A stretch of 64,000 bases of DNA, taken from assembly GCF_013391635.1 (NCBI RefSeq), contig NZ_JACAWU010000001.1, positions 496,001-560,000 of the forward strand, in the 5' to 3' direction. Position numbers and translations under genes: made by a program. The notes under the pieces were generated by a model. The model saw nothing but the letters and a program-made list of their open reading frames with translations. It did no database searches and was not told the origin of the DNA. This DNA comes from Natronomonas gomsonensis (GTDB lineage Archaea > Halobacteriota > Halobacteria > Halobacteriales > Haloarculaceae). Below, piece after piece: positions 30,143 through 39,257 of this stretch (within the stretch, counting starts at the first letter, position 1; the number at the start of each line of letters is the position of its first letter).

Positions 30143-30580
30143 ATGGACAGGGTGCCCACACACGTGCTAGTGCCGCTTGACGGCTCACCGCTGGCGACAG
30201 CGGCACTGGAACACGCCCTCGCGGTGTACGACTGTCGAGTGACGGTGCTGAACGTCGTCACGCCGCTCGATGGGCCGTTGAGCGAGGGGGGCATTCTCGA
30301 GTTGGACGACGACCGGCGCGAGGCGGCCGAAGAACACGCCGAGGCGGTGTTAGAGCGCGCCCGCGAGCAGGCTGGGGGCGCCGAAGGGACCGTCGAGACG
30401 GCCGTCGAGACGGGCGACCCCGCAGAGACGATTATCGACTACGCCGAGCGCCACGGCGTCGACCACATCGTGATGGGGAGTCACAGCGAATCGCGAAACG
30501 CGCTCGCCCGACGACTGCTCGGCACCGTCGCGACGGCCGTCGTCGGCGATTCGCCCGTTCCGGTCACGGTCATCAGATAG
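30143..30580 (+). CDS. universal stress protein (single UspA domain)
   Basis: A 145-residue UspA protein: HVLVPLDGSPLATAALEHAL at the N-terminus, and the ATP-binding GSHSESRNALARRLLGTVA motif near the end (VMGSHSESR). It likely binds ATP and responds to stress. It stands beside the phosphate permease and its tandem USP gene, to which it converges. Confidence 0.88.
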   Translation: MDRVPTHVLVPLDGSPLATAALEHALAVYDCRVTVLNVVTPLDGPLSEGGILELDDDRREAAEEHAEAVLERAREQAGGAEGTVETAVETGDPAETIIDYAERHGVDHIVMGSHSESRNALARRLLGTVATAVVGDSPVPVTVIR

Positions 30581-30583
30581 TGG

Positions 30584-31786
30584 CTATCGGATGCCCAGTG
30601 CGGTCGTAAGCCCCCTGTAGAGCCCGAACCCGACGGCGACCGACGAGCCGAGCGTGATGAACCAGAAGACGACGGTTCGGACGATTTTCTCCCGCGAGAC
30701 GCCCGCAGAGCCGCCCGCGAGTCCGCCCCCGATGACACCCGAGATGATGATATTGTTGAACGAGATAGGGATGCCGAGTGCAATCGCGAGTTGGGCGATG
30801 AGGAACCCGGGGACCAAGGCGGCGATAGAGCGCCGAACACCGAGTTGGGCGTACTCCCGAGAGGTCGCCTGCAGGAGCCGCGGGGCGCCCATCCAGGCCC
30901 CGGCGAGGATGCCGCTGGCACCGAAGGCCAACAGCGCGATGGCCGGAAGTCCCAACTCCCCGCGAGCGAGGTTCTCGAGGGGGCCGGTCGCCAACCCGAC
31001 CTGACTGCCGCCGCTGGAGAAGGCGACGACGCTACCGAGTACCAACAGGAACATCCTGATACCGGCGTCGACGTCCTCGAGCATGCGTCCTCGGAGATAC
31101 CGGAACGCAACGGCCCCGAAGGCGACAGTCGTCACTAGGGCGACGACATCGACGCCGGCGACGGTCGGACTCCCGAACGGCAGGCCGGCCGCACCGGCTA
31201 TCGTCCCCTGGTCGGCGTCCGGAGCGGGGATGATGCCGAGTCGGATGTTCGCGACGATGCCGGCGACGACCGCCGCCAACAGCGGGACGCCGACGGCCTC
31301 CGAGACGTCGTCGCGGCGCAGCAGCGTCGCCGTCACGTAGGCGACGCTGGCGGACATGAAGGGGACGGCGAGCCAGAACATCCCGAGTCGGCTGTAGGTG
31401 TTCCAGGCCGGCGAGCCGCCGAGTGAGAGCCCCACGCCGACGATAGCGCCGGTCGTGGCGAAAGCCGCGGGAATCGGGTAGCCGGTGTAGACGCCGAGTG
31501 CCATGAACGTCGCGGCGGTGAGGAGGCCAGCCGTCGCCGCCAGCGGCGTGATGGCGACGCCGCCGATGAGGCTCGTGCCGACGGTTTCGGAGATGCTCCC
31601 GCCCTGTGTGAGCGCGCCGAGCGCCGCGAAGATACCGATGAGAAACGCCGCACGCATCGTCGGGATGGCGTTGGCACCGACCGCCGGGGCGAACGGTGGG
31701 GAGTTACTGTTGGCGCCAAGTGTCCACGCCATGAACAACCCGGCCAGCGCCGCGAATCCGACGAGTACCCAGAACGTCGCCGTCAT
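30584..31786 (-). CDS. inorganic phosphate transporter (PiT family)
   Basis: A 400-residue permease with ten to twelve TM helices. The PiT signature is GANSNSPPFAPAVGANAI near the N-terminus, where GAN(D/S) is typical, with a related NNIIISGVIGGGLAGG in the C-terminal half. A Gly-rich central loop occurs (FSSGGSQVGLATGP). It should take up phosphate, and possibly metal-phosphate, driven by H+ or Na+. Its ATG overlaps the stop of the tandem USP gene by four bases, so the USP protein probably regulates or senses this transporter. Confidence 0.88.
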   Translation of the reverse strand: MTATFWVLVGFAALAGLFMAWTLGANSNSPPFAPAVGANAIPTMRAAFLIGIFAALGALTQGGSISETVGTSLIGGVAITPLAATAGLLTAATFMALGVYTGYPIPAAFATTGAIVGVGLSLGGSPAWNTYSRLGMFWLAVPFMSASVAYVTATLLRRDDVSEAVGVPLLAAVVAGIVANIRLGIIPAPDADQGTIAGAAGLPFGSPTVAGVDVVALVTTVAFGAVAFRYLRGRMLEDVDAGIRMFLLVLGSVVAFSSGGSQVGLATGPLENLARGELGLPAIALLAFGASGILAGAWMGAPRLLQATSREYAQLGVRRSIAALVPGFLIAQLAIALGIPISFNNIIISGVIGGGLAGGSAGVSREKIVRTVVFWFITLGSSVAVGFGLYRGLTTALGIR

Positions 31787-32679
31787 ACGCCCCGGCGACG
31801 GGACTCCAGGCGGCCGATGAGCGAACGCAGCGGGCCCTCGGCGGCGTCGGCCGCCCGCGCTAACAGGACTGTCCGGTCGGTGCGGTCGGCGACGCGACGC
31901 GGGACCGACCCGACGAGTCGCTTTCGGAATCCGCTCTGTCTGGTGGCACCGAAGACGACGATGTCGTAGTCGGCCGCGGTCTCGACGAGAGTGTCCTCGA
32001 CGTGGTCGGACTCACGAACACCCGTCTCGATAGACACCTCGGGGCCGGGTGCAGTCGAGAGCGCCTCGACGGCCTCCGCGAGCCACCGACTGGGTTCCTC
32101 GCGGTCTGCTCCGGAGGGAATCACGGACACTGCGGTCACCGTCGCGTCGTTGCTGGCGGCGATGGCCGCCGCGGCTCTCGCCGCCGGCCGGACGTGTGGG
32201 CCACCGGCCACCGGCAGGAGCACTCGGTCGACGCCGTCGGCGGTGCGGCCGATGCGCTCGACGTAGACGTCACAGGGCGCCCGTCGGAGCAGCCGGTCGA
32301 CGCTCGTTCCGAGAACGACCTCCGAACGGCGGGACGGCCCGTGCCAACCGACGAACAGCGCTTCGACGCTGGGGGCGGCCACGGCATCCAACACGCCCGC
32401 CGCGACCGACTTCGCGACGACGAGTTCGGCCTCCACGGGAACGTCCGACGGTGCGGTCGCCGTCGCCCGGTCCAACAGCGCCTGCTGATCGCCCGAATAC
32501 TCCCGGCGAATCGTCTCGTCGGAGAACACCTCGAACGGCGAGTCGTGGGATTTGACGACGACACTCACCAGCCGAATCCGGCCGTTTCGGGCCCGGGCCA
32601 GGTCGCCAGCGGTTCGAACCAACTGCTCGACGTGGTCGGGATTACCGACTGCGACAACGACCTCTGGGTCCGTAGTCAT
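31783..32679 (-). CDS. tandem universal stress protein
   Basis: A 298-residue protein made of two UspA domains (about 5-145 and 148-280). Domain 1 begins EVVVAVGNPDHVEQLV and has FVGWHGPSRRSEVVLGTSV. Domain 2 begins VDRVLLPVAGGPHVRP and has VVFGATRQSGFRKRLVGSV, the ATP-binding part. It is the first gene of a two-gene operon with the phosphate permease (ATGA overlap). Permease-USP pairing is common in haloarchaea and suggests a regulatory role at the transporter. Confidence 0.85.
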   Translation of the reverse strand: MTTDPEVVVAVGNPDHVEQLVRTAGDLARARNGRIRLVSVVVKSHDSPFEVFSDETIRREYSGDQQALLDRATATAPSDVPVEAELVVAKSVAAGVLDAVAAPSVEALFVGWHGPSRRSEVVLGTSVDRLLRRAPCDVYVERIGRTADGVDRVLLPVAGGPHVRPAARAAAAIAASNDATVTAVSVIPSGADREEPSRWLAEAVEALSTAPGPEVSIETGVRESDHVEDTLVETAADYDIVVFGATRQSGFRKRLVGSVPRRVADRTDRTVLLARAADAAEGPLRSLIGRLESRRRGV

Positions 32680-32872
32680 CGTGTGTTGTTATCTATAAAC
32701 ACACAAACGCCTGTCGATATTTCAATCCACCTCCGGTGCGAGGCTACAGGTACATTGGTAATCGTGTCGAGTGCCCCTTGCCGTGAGCTACGGTAACACA
32801 CCATCTGGCCGGTCGCCGTGAACGCCGAGGGTGACCGAAACCGCCCGCATCGTCGCGCTTCTATACGAATAT
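32680..32872. promoter_or_regulatory. non-coding region upstream of the USP-phosphate operon
   Basis: No gene seen. A TATA-like stretch (plus strand TTGTTATCTATAAAC, 32689-32702) sits close to the USP start, and AT-richer sequence follows. It probably holds the operon promoter and the terminator of the phosphatase gene. Confidence 0.35.
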
Positions 32873-33487
32873 CTATCGCTTCCACTCCGTCACGTTCTCT
32901 CGAACGACCGCCATCCCGTCGTCGACTCGAATCTCGTTGACCGCGCAGTTGGCCTGATGGTGGCTGCCGAGCGCTTCCTCGAGGTCCATCCCCTTCGCGT
33001 ATCCGAGCAGGACGTGAATCGGGCCGCCGTGGGTGACGACCAGCAGCGTCTCGTCGTCGTAGGTATCGACGACGCTCCGAAAACGGTTCGTCACCCGGTC
33101 GGCCACGTCCCGGAGCGACTCCCCGCCCTCCGGGATGCGCAGCGACGCCTCGTAGGCGGCCTCGCCGAGGCCGAACTCGGGGAATCGCTCCTCTACGTCG
33201 CCGTAGGTGAGGCCCTGATACACCCCCAAATCCCGCTCGCGCCAGTGTGGTTCGAACTCGATGGGTACCTCGCCGACGCCCTCCAGCAGGCGGTCGGCCG
33301 TCTGACGGGTCCGAACCGAGTCCGAAGCGAAGGCGCGGTCGATGTCGTACTCCGAGGCGAGGAACTCGCCGGCGGCCGTGGCCTGCCCTCGTCCCGTCTC
33401 GTTCAGCGGGACGGGGGCCCAGCCCTGCATCCGGCCGTTCTTGTTCCAGTCAGTCTCGCCGTGGCGGACGACGACGACGTGTGTCAT
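32873..33487 (-). CDS. histidine phosphatase (phosphoglycerate-mutase superfamily)
   Basis: A 204-residue enzyme with the RHG signature (VVVRHGETDWNKNGRMQG). The second arginine region is SDSVRTRQTADRLL, the acid is in HWRERDLGVYQGL, and the second catalytic His is in VVTHGGPIHVLL. It could be a cofactor-dependent phosphoglycerate mutase-like or cobalamin/sugar phosphatase; the substrate cannot be told from sequence. It is followed on the same strand side by the gnd gene. Confidence 0.88.
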   Translation of the reverse strand: MTHVVVVRHGETDWNKNGRMQGWAPVPLNETGRGQATAAGEFLASEYDIDRAFASDSVRTRQTADRLLEGVGEVPIEFEPHWRERDLGVYQGLTYGDVEERFPEFGLGEAAYEASLRIPEGGESLRDVADRVTNRFRSVVDTYDDETLLVVTHGGPIHVLLGYAKGMDLEEALGSHHQANCAVNEIRVDDGMAVVRENVTEWKR

Positions 33488-33530
33488 TTCGCGGGGGTAC
33501 GCCGGCGTCGTGTATGAGTGTTCTGTCGGG

Positions 33531-34433
33531 TCAGTCCCGTCGCTTCACTTCGTGTCGACCGAAGCCGTAGCGGAGGCGGTTGGCGAGGCGCCGGGAGAAC
33601 TTCCCCTCCTCGGGAGCGCGGGAGTCGAACCGCTCGCCGAGGGCCTCGTAGATGAGCGGCACCGCGATTTCCTGTTCGAGGGCCTCCTGGACGGTCCAGG
33701 TTCCCGTCGACCCCCCGGCGATGTGGTCGTCGACATCGCCCAGGTCGTTTCCTTCCTCGCGGAACGCCTCCTCACAGAGTTCTAACAGCCACGAGCGGAT
33801 GACGGCGCCGTTGTTCCACGTCCGGGCGATGGATTCCATGTCGAGGTCGTACCGGCCCTCCGAGAGGAGTTCGAACCCCTCACCGTAGGCCTGCATCAGC
33901 GCGTACTCGACGCCGTTGTGAATCATCTTCACGTAGTGGCCCGACCCGGAGGGACCCATGCGGTCGTGGCCGTCGGGGCCGGTTGCGACGGCGTCGAAGA
34001 CGGGAACCATCGCCTCGTAGGCCCACTCGGGACCGCCGACCATCAGCGAGAAGCCCAACTCGGCGCCGGCGGGGCCGCCCGACGTCCCGCAGTCGAGATA
34101 CGCCGCATCGAGGGCCTCCCCGCGCTCGACGGAGCGCTCGAAGTGGGAGTTGCCGCCGTCGACGACCACGTCGTCGGCGTCGAGCAGCGGGTCGAGGTCC
34201 TCAAGGGTCGCGTCGACGGCGTCGCCCGCGGGCACCATCAACCAGATGCGCTTCCCCTCAGGGAGTTCCGAGACGAGCGATTCGATGGAGTCGGCAGGGG
34301 TAGCGCCGGCATCGGCGGCCTCCGCGACGGCATCGTCGTCGAGGTCAAAAGCGACCACGTCGTGTCCGTCTTCGAGTACCCGGTCGACGACGATACGGCC
34401 CATCCGGCCCAGTCCGATGACGCCCAGTTGCAT
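33531..34433 (-). CDS. gnd: 6-phosphogluconate dehydrogenase, decarboxylating (short form)
   Basis: A 300-residue NAD(P) enzyme with the Rossmann start QLGVIGLGRMGRIV. It has DGGNSHFERS and YLDCGTSGGPAGAE (catalytic region) and HYVKMIHNGVEYALMQAYGEG with the catalytic Lys. The length matches the short GndA/YqeC form used by haloarchaea in the oxidative pentose phosphate pathway to make ribulose-5-phosphate. It is transcribed alone, divergent from the Tat hydrolase. Confidence 0.92.
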   Translation of the reverse strand: MQLGVIGLGRMGRIVVDRVLEDGHDVVAFDLDDDAVAEAADAGATPADSIESLVSELPEGKRIWLMVPAGDAVDATLEDLDPLLDADDVVVDGGNSHFERSVERGEALDAAYLDCGTSGGPAGAELGFSLMVGGPEWAYEAMVPVFDAVATGPDGHDRMGPSGSGHYVKMIHNGVEYALMQAYGEGFELLSEGRYDLDMESIARTWNNGAVIRSWLLELCEEAFREEGNDLGDVDDHIAGGSTGTWTVQEALEQEIAVPLIYEALGERFDSRAPEEGKFSRRLANRLRYGFGRHEVKRRD

Positions 34434-34582
34434 ATCCGACTCCTCGTCGGGGCCGCAAGTGAGGGTTGTGATTCCGCGTGCGCTCGCGGCCGACCGGGCG
34501 TGGGTCGGATTCGCACATAAATGACCGGATAGAGGCGCCAGTAACCCTTTGGCTATAGTTACGGATACATCGACTCGAAAGG

Positions 34583-36022
34583 ATGCGCGGGCAGTTCACA
34601 CGGCGGACCCTGTTGGCCGCTACGGCGGGACTTACGACCACCGCCCTTGGGGGGACGGAAGCCGCGGCGCTGTCGGAACTCGGGGACGTTTCCTGCGAGA
34701 GTGAGTGGCTGCGCCGGGAGTTCCGCAACTACGCGAAGACACAGGAGGCACCCGCAGAGCAGTCCTCCGACCCGGATTTCATGCGGCGCTGGCAGCGGCG
34801 AAGCACCGAAAACGCCGCGAGTTACGCCGAGCGCGTCGCCGAGGAACCCGGCTGGCGGAGCCACGCGAACCTCTGTGCGACGTGGGGCGAACAGTGTACC
34901 GGCGACCCCACGCTGTACCGCGACATCGATGCTCGGAACTTCTACGGCACCGTCGGCGAACGGCAGCGCGTCGCCTTCTACGACCGCGAGGGCGCCCGCC
35001 TGTCGGGACACGTCTGGACGCCCATCGAGACGGAACCGGACGAGGTCCGCCCCGGCATCGTCATCACGAACGGGTCGGTACAGGCGCCCGAACCGCTGTA
35101 CTGGTGGGCCGCCCAGTCGCTCGTGGCGGCGGGCTACGTCGTGTTGACCTACGACCCCCGCGGACAGGGCCGCTCCGATAGCCTCACGCCCTCGGGCGAA
35201 CCCGGCGGCAACGCCAACGGCGAGGTGTTCGTGACGAACCAAATCGACGCCATCGACTTCTTCCACTCGACGCCCGCCGACCCGTACGCACCGAACGCCG
35301 CCTACGAACGCGGCGACGACGCGCCGGTCGTCGAGTACAACCCTGCCTTCGACCGGCTGGACCGCTCTCGGCTCGGTATCGCCGGCCACTCCGCCGGCGC
35401 CATCGGCGCGAGCATCGTACAGGGACTGGAGCCGTGGCCGACCGGCGGCGCCAACCCCGTCGATGCAGTCGTCGCGTGGGACAACCTCGGAAGCGGCGAC
35501 GACGTGGCCGGCGACGGACCCGAGAGCGAGGCAACCGACGCGGCCCGGTTCTTCGAGACGGTTCCCGAAGGCGGCATCGAGCCTCGCGTCCCCGCGATGG
35601 GGCAATCCGGCGATTACTTCCTGACACCGACGCCCCACGAGCGGCCGCCGGACCCCGACGGGAAATCGAGAGGGTTCGAGGACTGGCGCGATGCGGACGT
35701 TCCAACCTACCAGCTCGTCGTCCGGGGCGGGACTCACTACGAGTGGTCGCTGTTGCCGACGTTCCCCGCCACGTCCTGGGAGTTCGGCAACGCCCTCGCC
35801 GACCACTACACCGTCGCGTGGTTCGACCGATGGCTGAAAGAACCGAACGAATCGGGGTACCACGACGCCGATTCGCGGCTGCTGGCCGACGAGGAGTGGG
35901 GAAACCACCTCAGTTTCCACTATCGCTCGAAGCGGGCCTTTCCCGGCCGAAACCAGCAGTATCACGCCTGTGATGACATCCGGGGCGGCTGTGACACACC
36001 GACGCCGCCGGGACGACAGTAA
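34583..36022 (+). CDS. Tat-exported alpha/beta hydrolase
   Basis: A 479-residue protein with a twin-arginine signal (QFTRRTLLAATAGL) and cleavage after EAAA, so it is likely secreted folded. The hydrolase core has VLTYDPRGQGRSDS (oxyanion side), the nucleophile elbow GHSAGAIGAS, and a candidate acid/His in LVVRGGTHYEWSLLP. It resembles large secreted esterase or peptidase-type hydrolases of haloarchaea; the substrate is unknown. Six or more Cys in the mature part could form disulfides outside the cell. Confidence 0.8.
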   Translation: MRGQFTRRTLLAATAGLTTTALGGTEAAALSELGDVSCESEWLRREFRNYAKTQEAPAEQSSDPDFMRRWQRRSTENAASYAERVAEEPGWRSHANLCATWGEQCTGDPTLYRDIDARNFYGTVGERQRVAFYDREGARLSGHVWTPIETEPDEVRPGIVITNGSVQAPEPLYWWAAQSLVAAGYVVLTYDPRGQGRSDSLTPSGEPGGNANGEVFVTNQIDAIDFFHSTPADPYAPNAAYERGDDAPVVEYNPAFDRLDRSRLGIAGHSAGAIGASIVQGLEPWPTGGANPVDAVVAWDNLGSGDDVAGDGPESEATDAARFFETVPEGGIEPRVPAMGQSGDYFLTPTPHERPPDPDGKSRGFEDWRDADVPTYQLVVRGGTHYEWSLLPTFPATSWEFGNALADHYTVAWFDRWLKEPNESGYHDADSRLLADEEWGNHLSFHYRSKRAFPGRNQQYHACDDIRGGCDTPTPPGRQ

Positions 36023-36027
36023 GCGAA

Positions 36028-36037
36028 CCTTTTTACC
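36028..36037 (+). promoter_or_regulatory. TATA box of the valS transcript
   Basis: CCTTTTTACC lies 25-30 bases before ATG 36060, so the transcript should begin almost exactly at that ATG and include the leader peptide upstream of valS. Confidence 0.55.
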
Positions 36038-36059
36038 GGCAACAGCCATGCCAACGGGT

Positions 36060-36095
36060 ATGAGCGCGAGTCAGTCGGTAGTACGTGGACTGTAA
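36060..36095 (+). CDS. candidate leader peptide upstream of valS
   Basis: An 11-codon frame reading MSASQSVVRGL, with tandem valine codons GTA-GTA. These are rare choices in this GTC-rich genome. It begins where the predicted transcript starts, consistent with leaderless initiation; an in-frame ATG at 36048 would give 15 codons. The segment coding Ser-Val-Val can pair with sequence 50 bases downstream, between the peptide and valS. That is the logic of an attenuation leader sensing charged tRNA-Val, but it is untested. Confidence 0.4.
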   Translation: MSASQSVVRGL

Positions 36096-36136
36096 CCGCG
36101 CCTTTCTCTCGGCGCGCACGCGAACTGCCTACCGAC
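36074..36136 (+). promoter_or_regulatory. nested hairpins in the valS leader
   Basis: Outer stem GTCGGTAG (36074-36081) with CTACCGAC (36129-36136). Inner perfect stem CGCGCC (36097-36102), loop of eight, GGCGCG (36111-36116), starting right after the leader-peptide stop. The outer 5' arm is inside the peptide's Val codons. Confidence 0.5.
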
Positions 36137-36158
36137 CGGTTTACGCGACACCCCAATC

Positions 36159-38777
36159 ATGAGCGAGGTTCCTGACAGCTACGACCCCGACGCCGCAGAA
36201 CAGAAGTGGCACGAGGAGTGGGCCGACTCCGACGTGTACAGCTACGACGACGACCCCGAACGCCCCGACTACATCATCGACACGCCGCCGCCGTACCCGA
36301 CCGGCAACCTCCACATCGGGAACGCACTCGGCTGGTGTTACATGGACTTCGCGGCGCGGTACCACCGCCTGAAAGGCGACGACGTGCTGTTCCCGCAGGG
36401 CTGGGACTGCCACGGCCTGCCAACGGAGGTCAAAGTCGAGGAGAACCGCGACATCCACCGCACCGAGGTCTCCCGCGAGCAGTTCCGGGAGTGGTGTATC
36501 GAACACACCAACGACCAGATCGGCGCGATGAAGGAGACGATGGGGACGCTCGGGTTCTCACAGGACTGGAACCACGAGTACCGGACGATGGACCCCGACT
36601 ACTGGGGGGAGACCCAGCGGTCGTTCGTCGAGATGGCATCGGACGACTACGTGTATCAGGACGAACACCCCGTCAACTGGTGTCCCCGGTGTGAGACGGC
36701 CATCGCCGACGCCGAGGTCGAAAACGAAGACCACGAAGGGACGCTGTACTACATCACCTTCGACGGCATCGACAACGACGACATCGAGATAGCGACCACT
36801 CGCCCCGAACTGCTCGCGGCGTGTGTCTCGATGGCCGTCGACCCCGACGACGAGCGCTACGAGGACCGCATCGGCGACACCTTCGAGGTGCCGCTGTTCG
36901 GTCAAGAAGTCGAACTCATCGCCGACGACGACGTCGACGGCGACTTCGGGACCGGCGCCGTGATGATCTGTACCTTCGGCGACAAACAGGACGTCGACTG
37001 GTGGGTCGAACACGACCTCGATTTGCGCCCGGTGTTCACCGAGGACGGCAAGCTCAACGAACTCGCCGGCGAGTTCGAGGGACTGACCATCGACGAGGCG
37101 AAAGACACCATCGCGACCGCCCTCCAGAAATCCGGCCACCTCAACGACGAAGAGCCGACCGAGCAGTCCGTCGGCCAGTGTTGGCGCTGTGATACGCCCA
37201 TCGAAATCCTCTCGAAAGAGCAGTGGTTCGTCCGCGTCGACCAAGAGGAGATTCTGGAGAAGGCCAAGGCCGTCGAGTGGTTCCCCGAGCACATGTACAG
37301 CCGACTCGAGGAGTGGACCGAGGGGATGGAGTGGGACTGGGTCATCTCCCGACAGCGCGTCTTCGCCACCCCGATTCCGGCCTGGGAGTGCGACGACTGC
37401 GGCCACGTCCACATCGCCGACAGCGAGGAGGTTCCGGTCGACCCGACGACCGAAGAGCCGGCCGTCGAGACCTGCGTCGAGTGCGGCGGCGAGTCGTGGA
37501 CCGGCGAAACCGACGTGATGGACACGTGGATGGATTCGTCGATTTCGCCGCTGTACGTCGCTGGGTGGCCCGACGCCGACTTCGAACCCGTCCAACTGCG
37601 CGAGCAGGGCCACGACATCATCCGGACGTGGGCCTTCTACACCATCCTCCGGACGGCCGCCCTAGAGGACACGATTCCGTGGGAGGACGCCCTCATCAAC
37701 GGAATGGTGTTCGGCGAGGACGGCAACAAGATGTCCAAATCCCGCGACAACTTCGTCCAGCCCGAGGAGGTCGTCGAGGAGTACGGCGCCGACGCCTTCC
37801 GGCAGGCGATGGCGCTCGGTGGCCAACCCGGCAGCGACATCCAGTTCCAGTGGAAGGAGGTCACCTCCGCGAGCCGCTTCCAGACGAAAGTCTGGAACAT
37901 CACGAAGTTCGCCTCGGGCCACGTCGACGAGTCGACGGCGGACATCACCGACCCCGCCTACCGGGACGCCGACGAGTGGATCCTCTCGAAGTGCGCCCGC
38001 GTCGCCGAGTCGGTCGCAGAAGACATGGACGAGTACCGCTTCGACAGCGCCCTGCGCGAGGTCCGGGAGTTCGTCTGGCACGACCTCGCCGACGACTACC
38101 TGGAACTCGTGAAGGGCCGACTGTACGAGGGCCGACCCGGCGAGCGGAAGGCAGCCCAACACGCGCTGTACACCGCGTTGACCGCCTCCCTGCGGATGCT
38201 CTCGCCCTTTGCGCCGTTCATCACCGAGGAGGCGTGGAGCCACCTCCCGACCGATGGGAGCGTCCACAACGCAGAGTGGCCGGAATTACCCGAGGGCGAC
38301 GCCGAAACCGAACGCCGCGGTGAACTCATCGCCGAGGTCGCTGCCACGGTTCGTGGCTGGAAATCCGACGAGGGGAAACCCCTGAACGCCGACCTCGGCC
38401 GCATCGAGGTGTACCTCGACGAGGAGTTACCGCTCGACACCTACGACCTCGCGGACACCGTCAACGGTCCCGTCTACGTCGAGCAGGGCCGACCGAACAT
38501 CGAACTCGTCCCCGTCGACGTGGACATCGAACACAGCGAACTGGGGCCGGCGTTCCGCGACCAGGCCGGCGCCGTCATCGGAAAGCTGGAAGCGGCCGAC
38601 CCCGCGGAACTGCAGGCCGAACTGGAGACGGAGGGGCACGTCGAGTTCGACCTCGACGGCGAGATGGTCACCGTCGACGCCGAGATGTTCGACATCGTCG
38701 AGGAACAGCGCTCCGAGAGCGGCGAGGAAGTCGTCGTCCTCGAAGCAGGGGATGCGACGGTGTTGGTGGTGGAGTAG
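36159..38777 (+). CDS. valS: valyl-tRNA synthetase
   Basis: An 872-residue class I synthetase that charges tRNA-Val. The HIGH motif is in [15 protein letters not shown] and the KMSKS loop in [11 protein letters not shown]. The editing CP1 domain lies between ([20 protein letters not shown]), and zinc-type Cys pairs occur in [24 protein letters not shown] and CVECGGES. The anticodon-binding helical domain and a short C-terminal domain complete the archaeal length. A leader peptide candidate with two Val codons precedes it. The stop is followed immediately by a 10-bp hairpin. Confidence 0.96.
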   Translation: MSEVPDSYDPDAAEQKWHEEWADSDVYSYDDDPERPDYIIDTPPPYPTGNLHIGNALGWCYMDFAARYHRLKGDDVLFPQGWDCHGLPTEVKVEENRDIHRTEVSREQFREWCIEHTNDQIGAMKETMGTLGFSQDWNHEYRTMDPDYWGETQRSFVEMASDDYVYQDEHPVNWCPRCETAIADAEVENEDHEGTLYYITFDGIDNDDIEIATTRPELLAACVSMAVDPDDERYEDRIGDTFEVPLFGQEVELIADDDVDGDFGTGAVMICTFGDKQDVDWWVEHDLDLRPVFTEDGKLNELAGEFEGLTIDEAKDTIATALQKSGHLNDEEPTEQSVGQCWRCDTPIEILSKEQWFVRVDQEEILEKAKAVEWFPEHMYSRLEEWTEGMEWDWVISRQRVFATPIPAWECDDCGHVHIADSEEVPVDPTTEEPAVETCVECGGESWTGETDVMDTWMDSSISPLYVAGWPDADFEPVQLREQGHDIIRTWAFYTILRTAALEDTIPWEDALINGMVFGEDGNKMSKSRDNFVQPEEVVEEYGADAFRQAMALGGQPGSDIQFQWKEVTSASRFQTKVWNITKFASGHVDESTADITDPAYRDADEWILSKCARVAESVAEDMDEYRFDSALREVREFVWHDLADDYLELVKGRLYEGRPGERKAAQHALYTALTASLRMLSPFAPFITEEAWSHLPTDGSVHNAEWPELPEGDAETERRGELIAEVAATVRGWKSDEGKPLNADLGRIEVYLDEELPLDTYDLADTVNGPVYVEQGRPNIELVPVDVDIEHSELGPAFRDQAGAVIGKLEAADPAELQAELETEGHVEFDLDGEMVTVDAEMFDIVEEQRSESGEEVVVLEAGDATVLVVE

Positions 38778-38920
38778 CGAGGTCGCCCGTGGCGACCTCG
38801 TAGCGGAACGGTGAGTGCGAGGCTTCGAGCAAAGCGAGAAGCCTCGGTGTGCGAACCGTGAAGGAGTCTCGGTTTGCGAGCGGGGAGCGAAGCGACCCGC
38901 AAGTAGCGAGGTCGCCATCG
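38778..38920. repeat. three GC hairpins after valS with repeated loop
   Basis: CGAGGTCGCC-CGT-GGCGACCTCG (38778-38800) abuts the valS stop. Then come CGAGGCTTC (38818-38826)/GAAGCCTCG (38838-38846) and GCGGG (38880-38884)/CCCGC (38896-38900). The last two share an 11-base loop of the form GAGCRAAGCGA. The word GTAGCGAGGTCGCC occurs both at the start and the end of the block. This is an extragenic-palindrome-like array that may also end transcription. Confidence 0.6.
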
Positions 38921-38948
38921 ACGCCCACCTACCGGAGCAGAACCGCCG

Positions 38949-39074
38949 CTATTTCGAATCCTGCACCCGCCTGACAGCCCGTTTCGCACCGTAGTACGCC
39001 CATTCGCCAGCATAACAGAACGCACAACCCCTGAACTGCGGCCGCTTTGGCTCCGCATCTATTGATTCGCTCAT
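38949..39074 (-). CDS. 41-residue Cys-containing small protein
   Basis: ATG 39074 to TAG at 38949. The product starts MSESIDAEPKRPQFRGC and has a CAFC motif, followed by an aromatic YAGEWAYYG and a basic helix (KRAVRRVQ). The frame is intact in an otherwise non-coding, lower-GC gap, and the composition is protein-like. It is probably a small zinc- or nucleic-acid-binding protein; no homologue comes to mind. Confidence 0.45.
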   Translation of the reverse strand: MSESIDAEPKRPQFRGCAFCYAGEWAYYGAKRAVRRVQDSK

Positions 39075-39225
39075 CTCGTCTACGGTTCGGTCTTACAGAC
39101 TGTGAACCGCACGCGTGTGTGCGTACCGGACGCACACCGCTGGCGATGGAAACCACGAGAAAGCGGCAATATATTACATTGTTAAGTAACTTTCCCCTGA
39201 TACAGGATTCGTCCCGCTGGTGGGA

Positions 39226-39234
39226 TATATTCTA
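39226..39234 (+). promoter_or_regulatory. TATA box of the lipase-like gene
   Basis: GATATATTC is 24-32 bases before GTG 39258, supporting leaderless initiation at that GTG. Confidence 0.5.
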
Positions 39235-39257
39235 GTGCCCCCCTGGGTACTGGTAGT

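Noticed and set aside
34559..36049. 496-residue frame antisense to the Tat hydrolase
   Set aside because: No domain, Arg/Val-rich shadow; the sense frame has a Tat signal and a GHSAG elbow.
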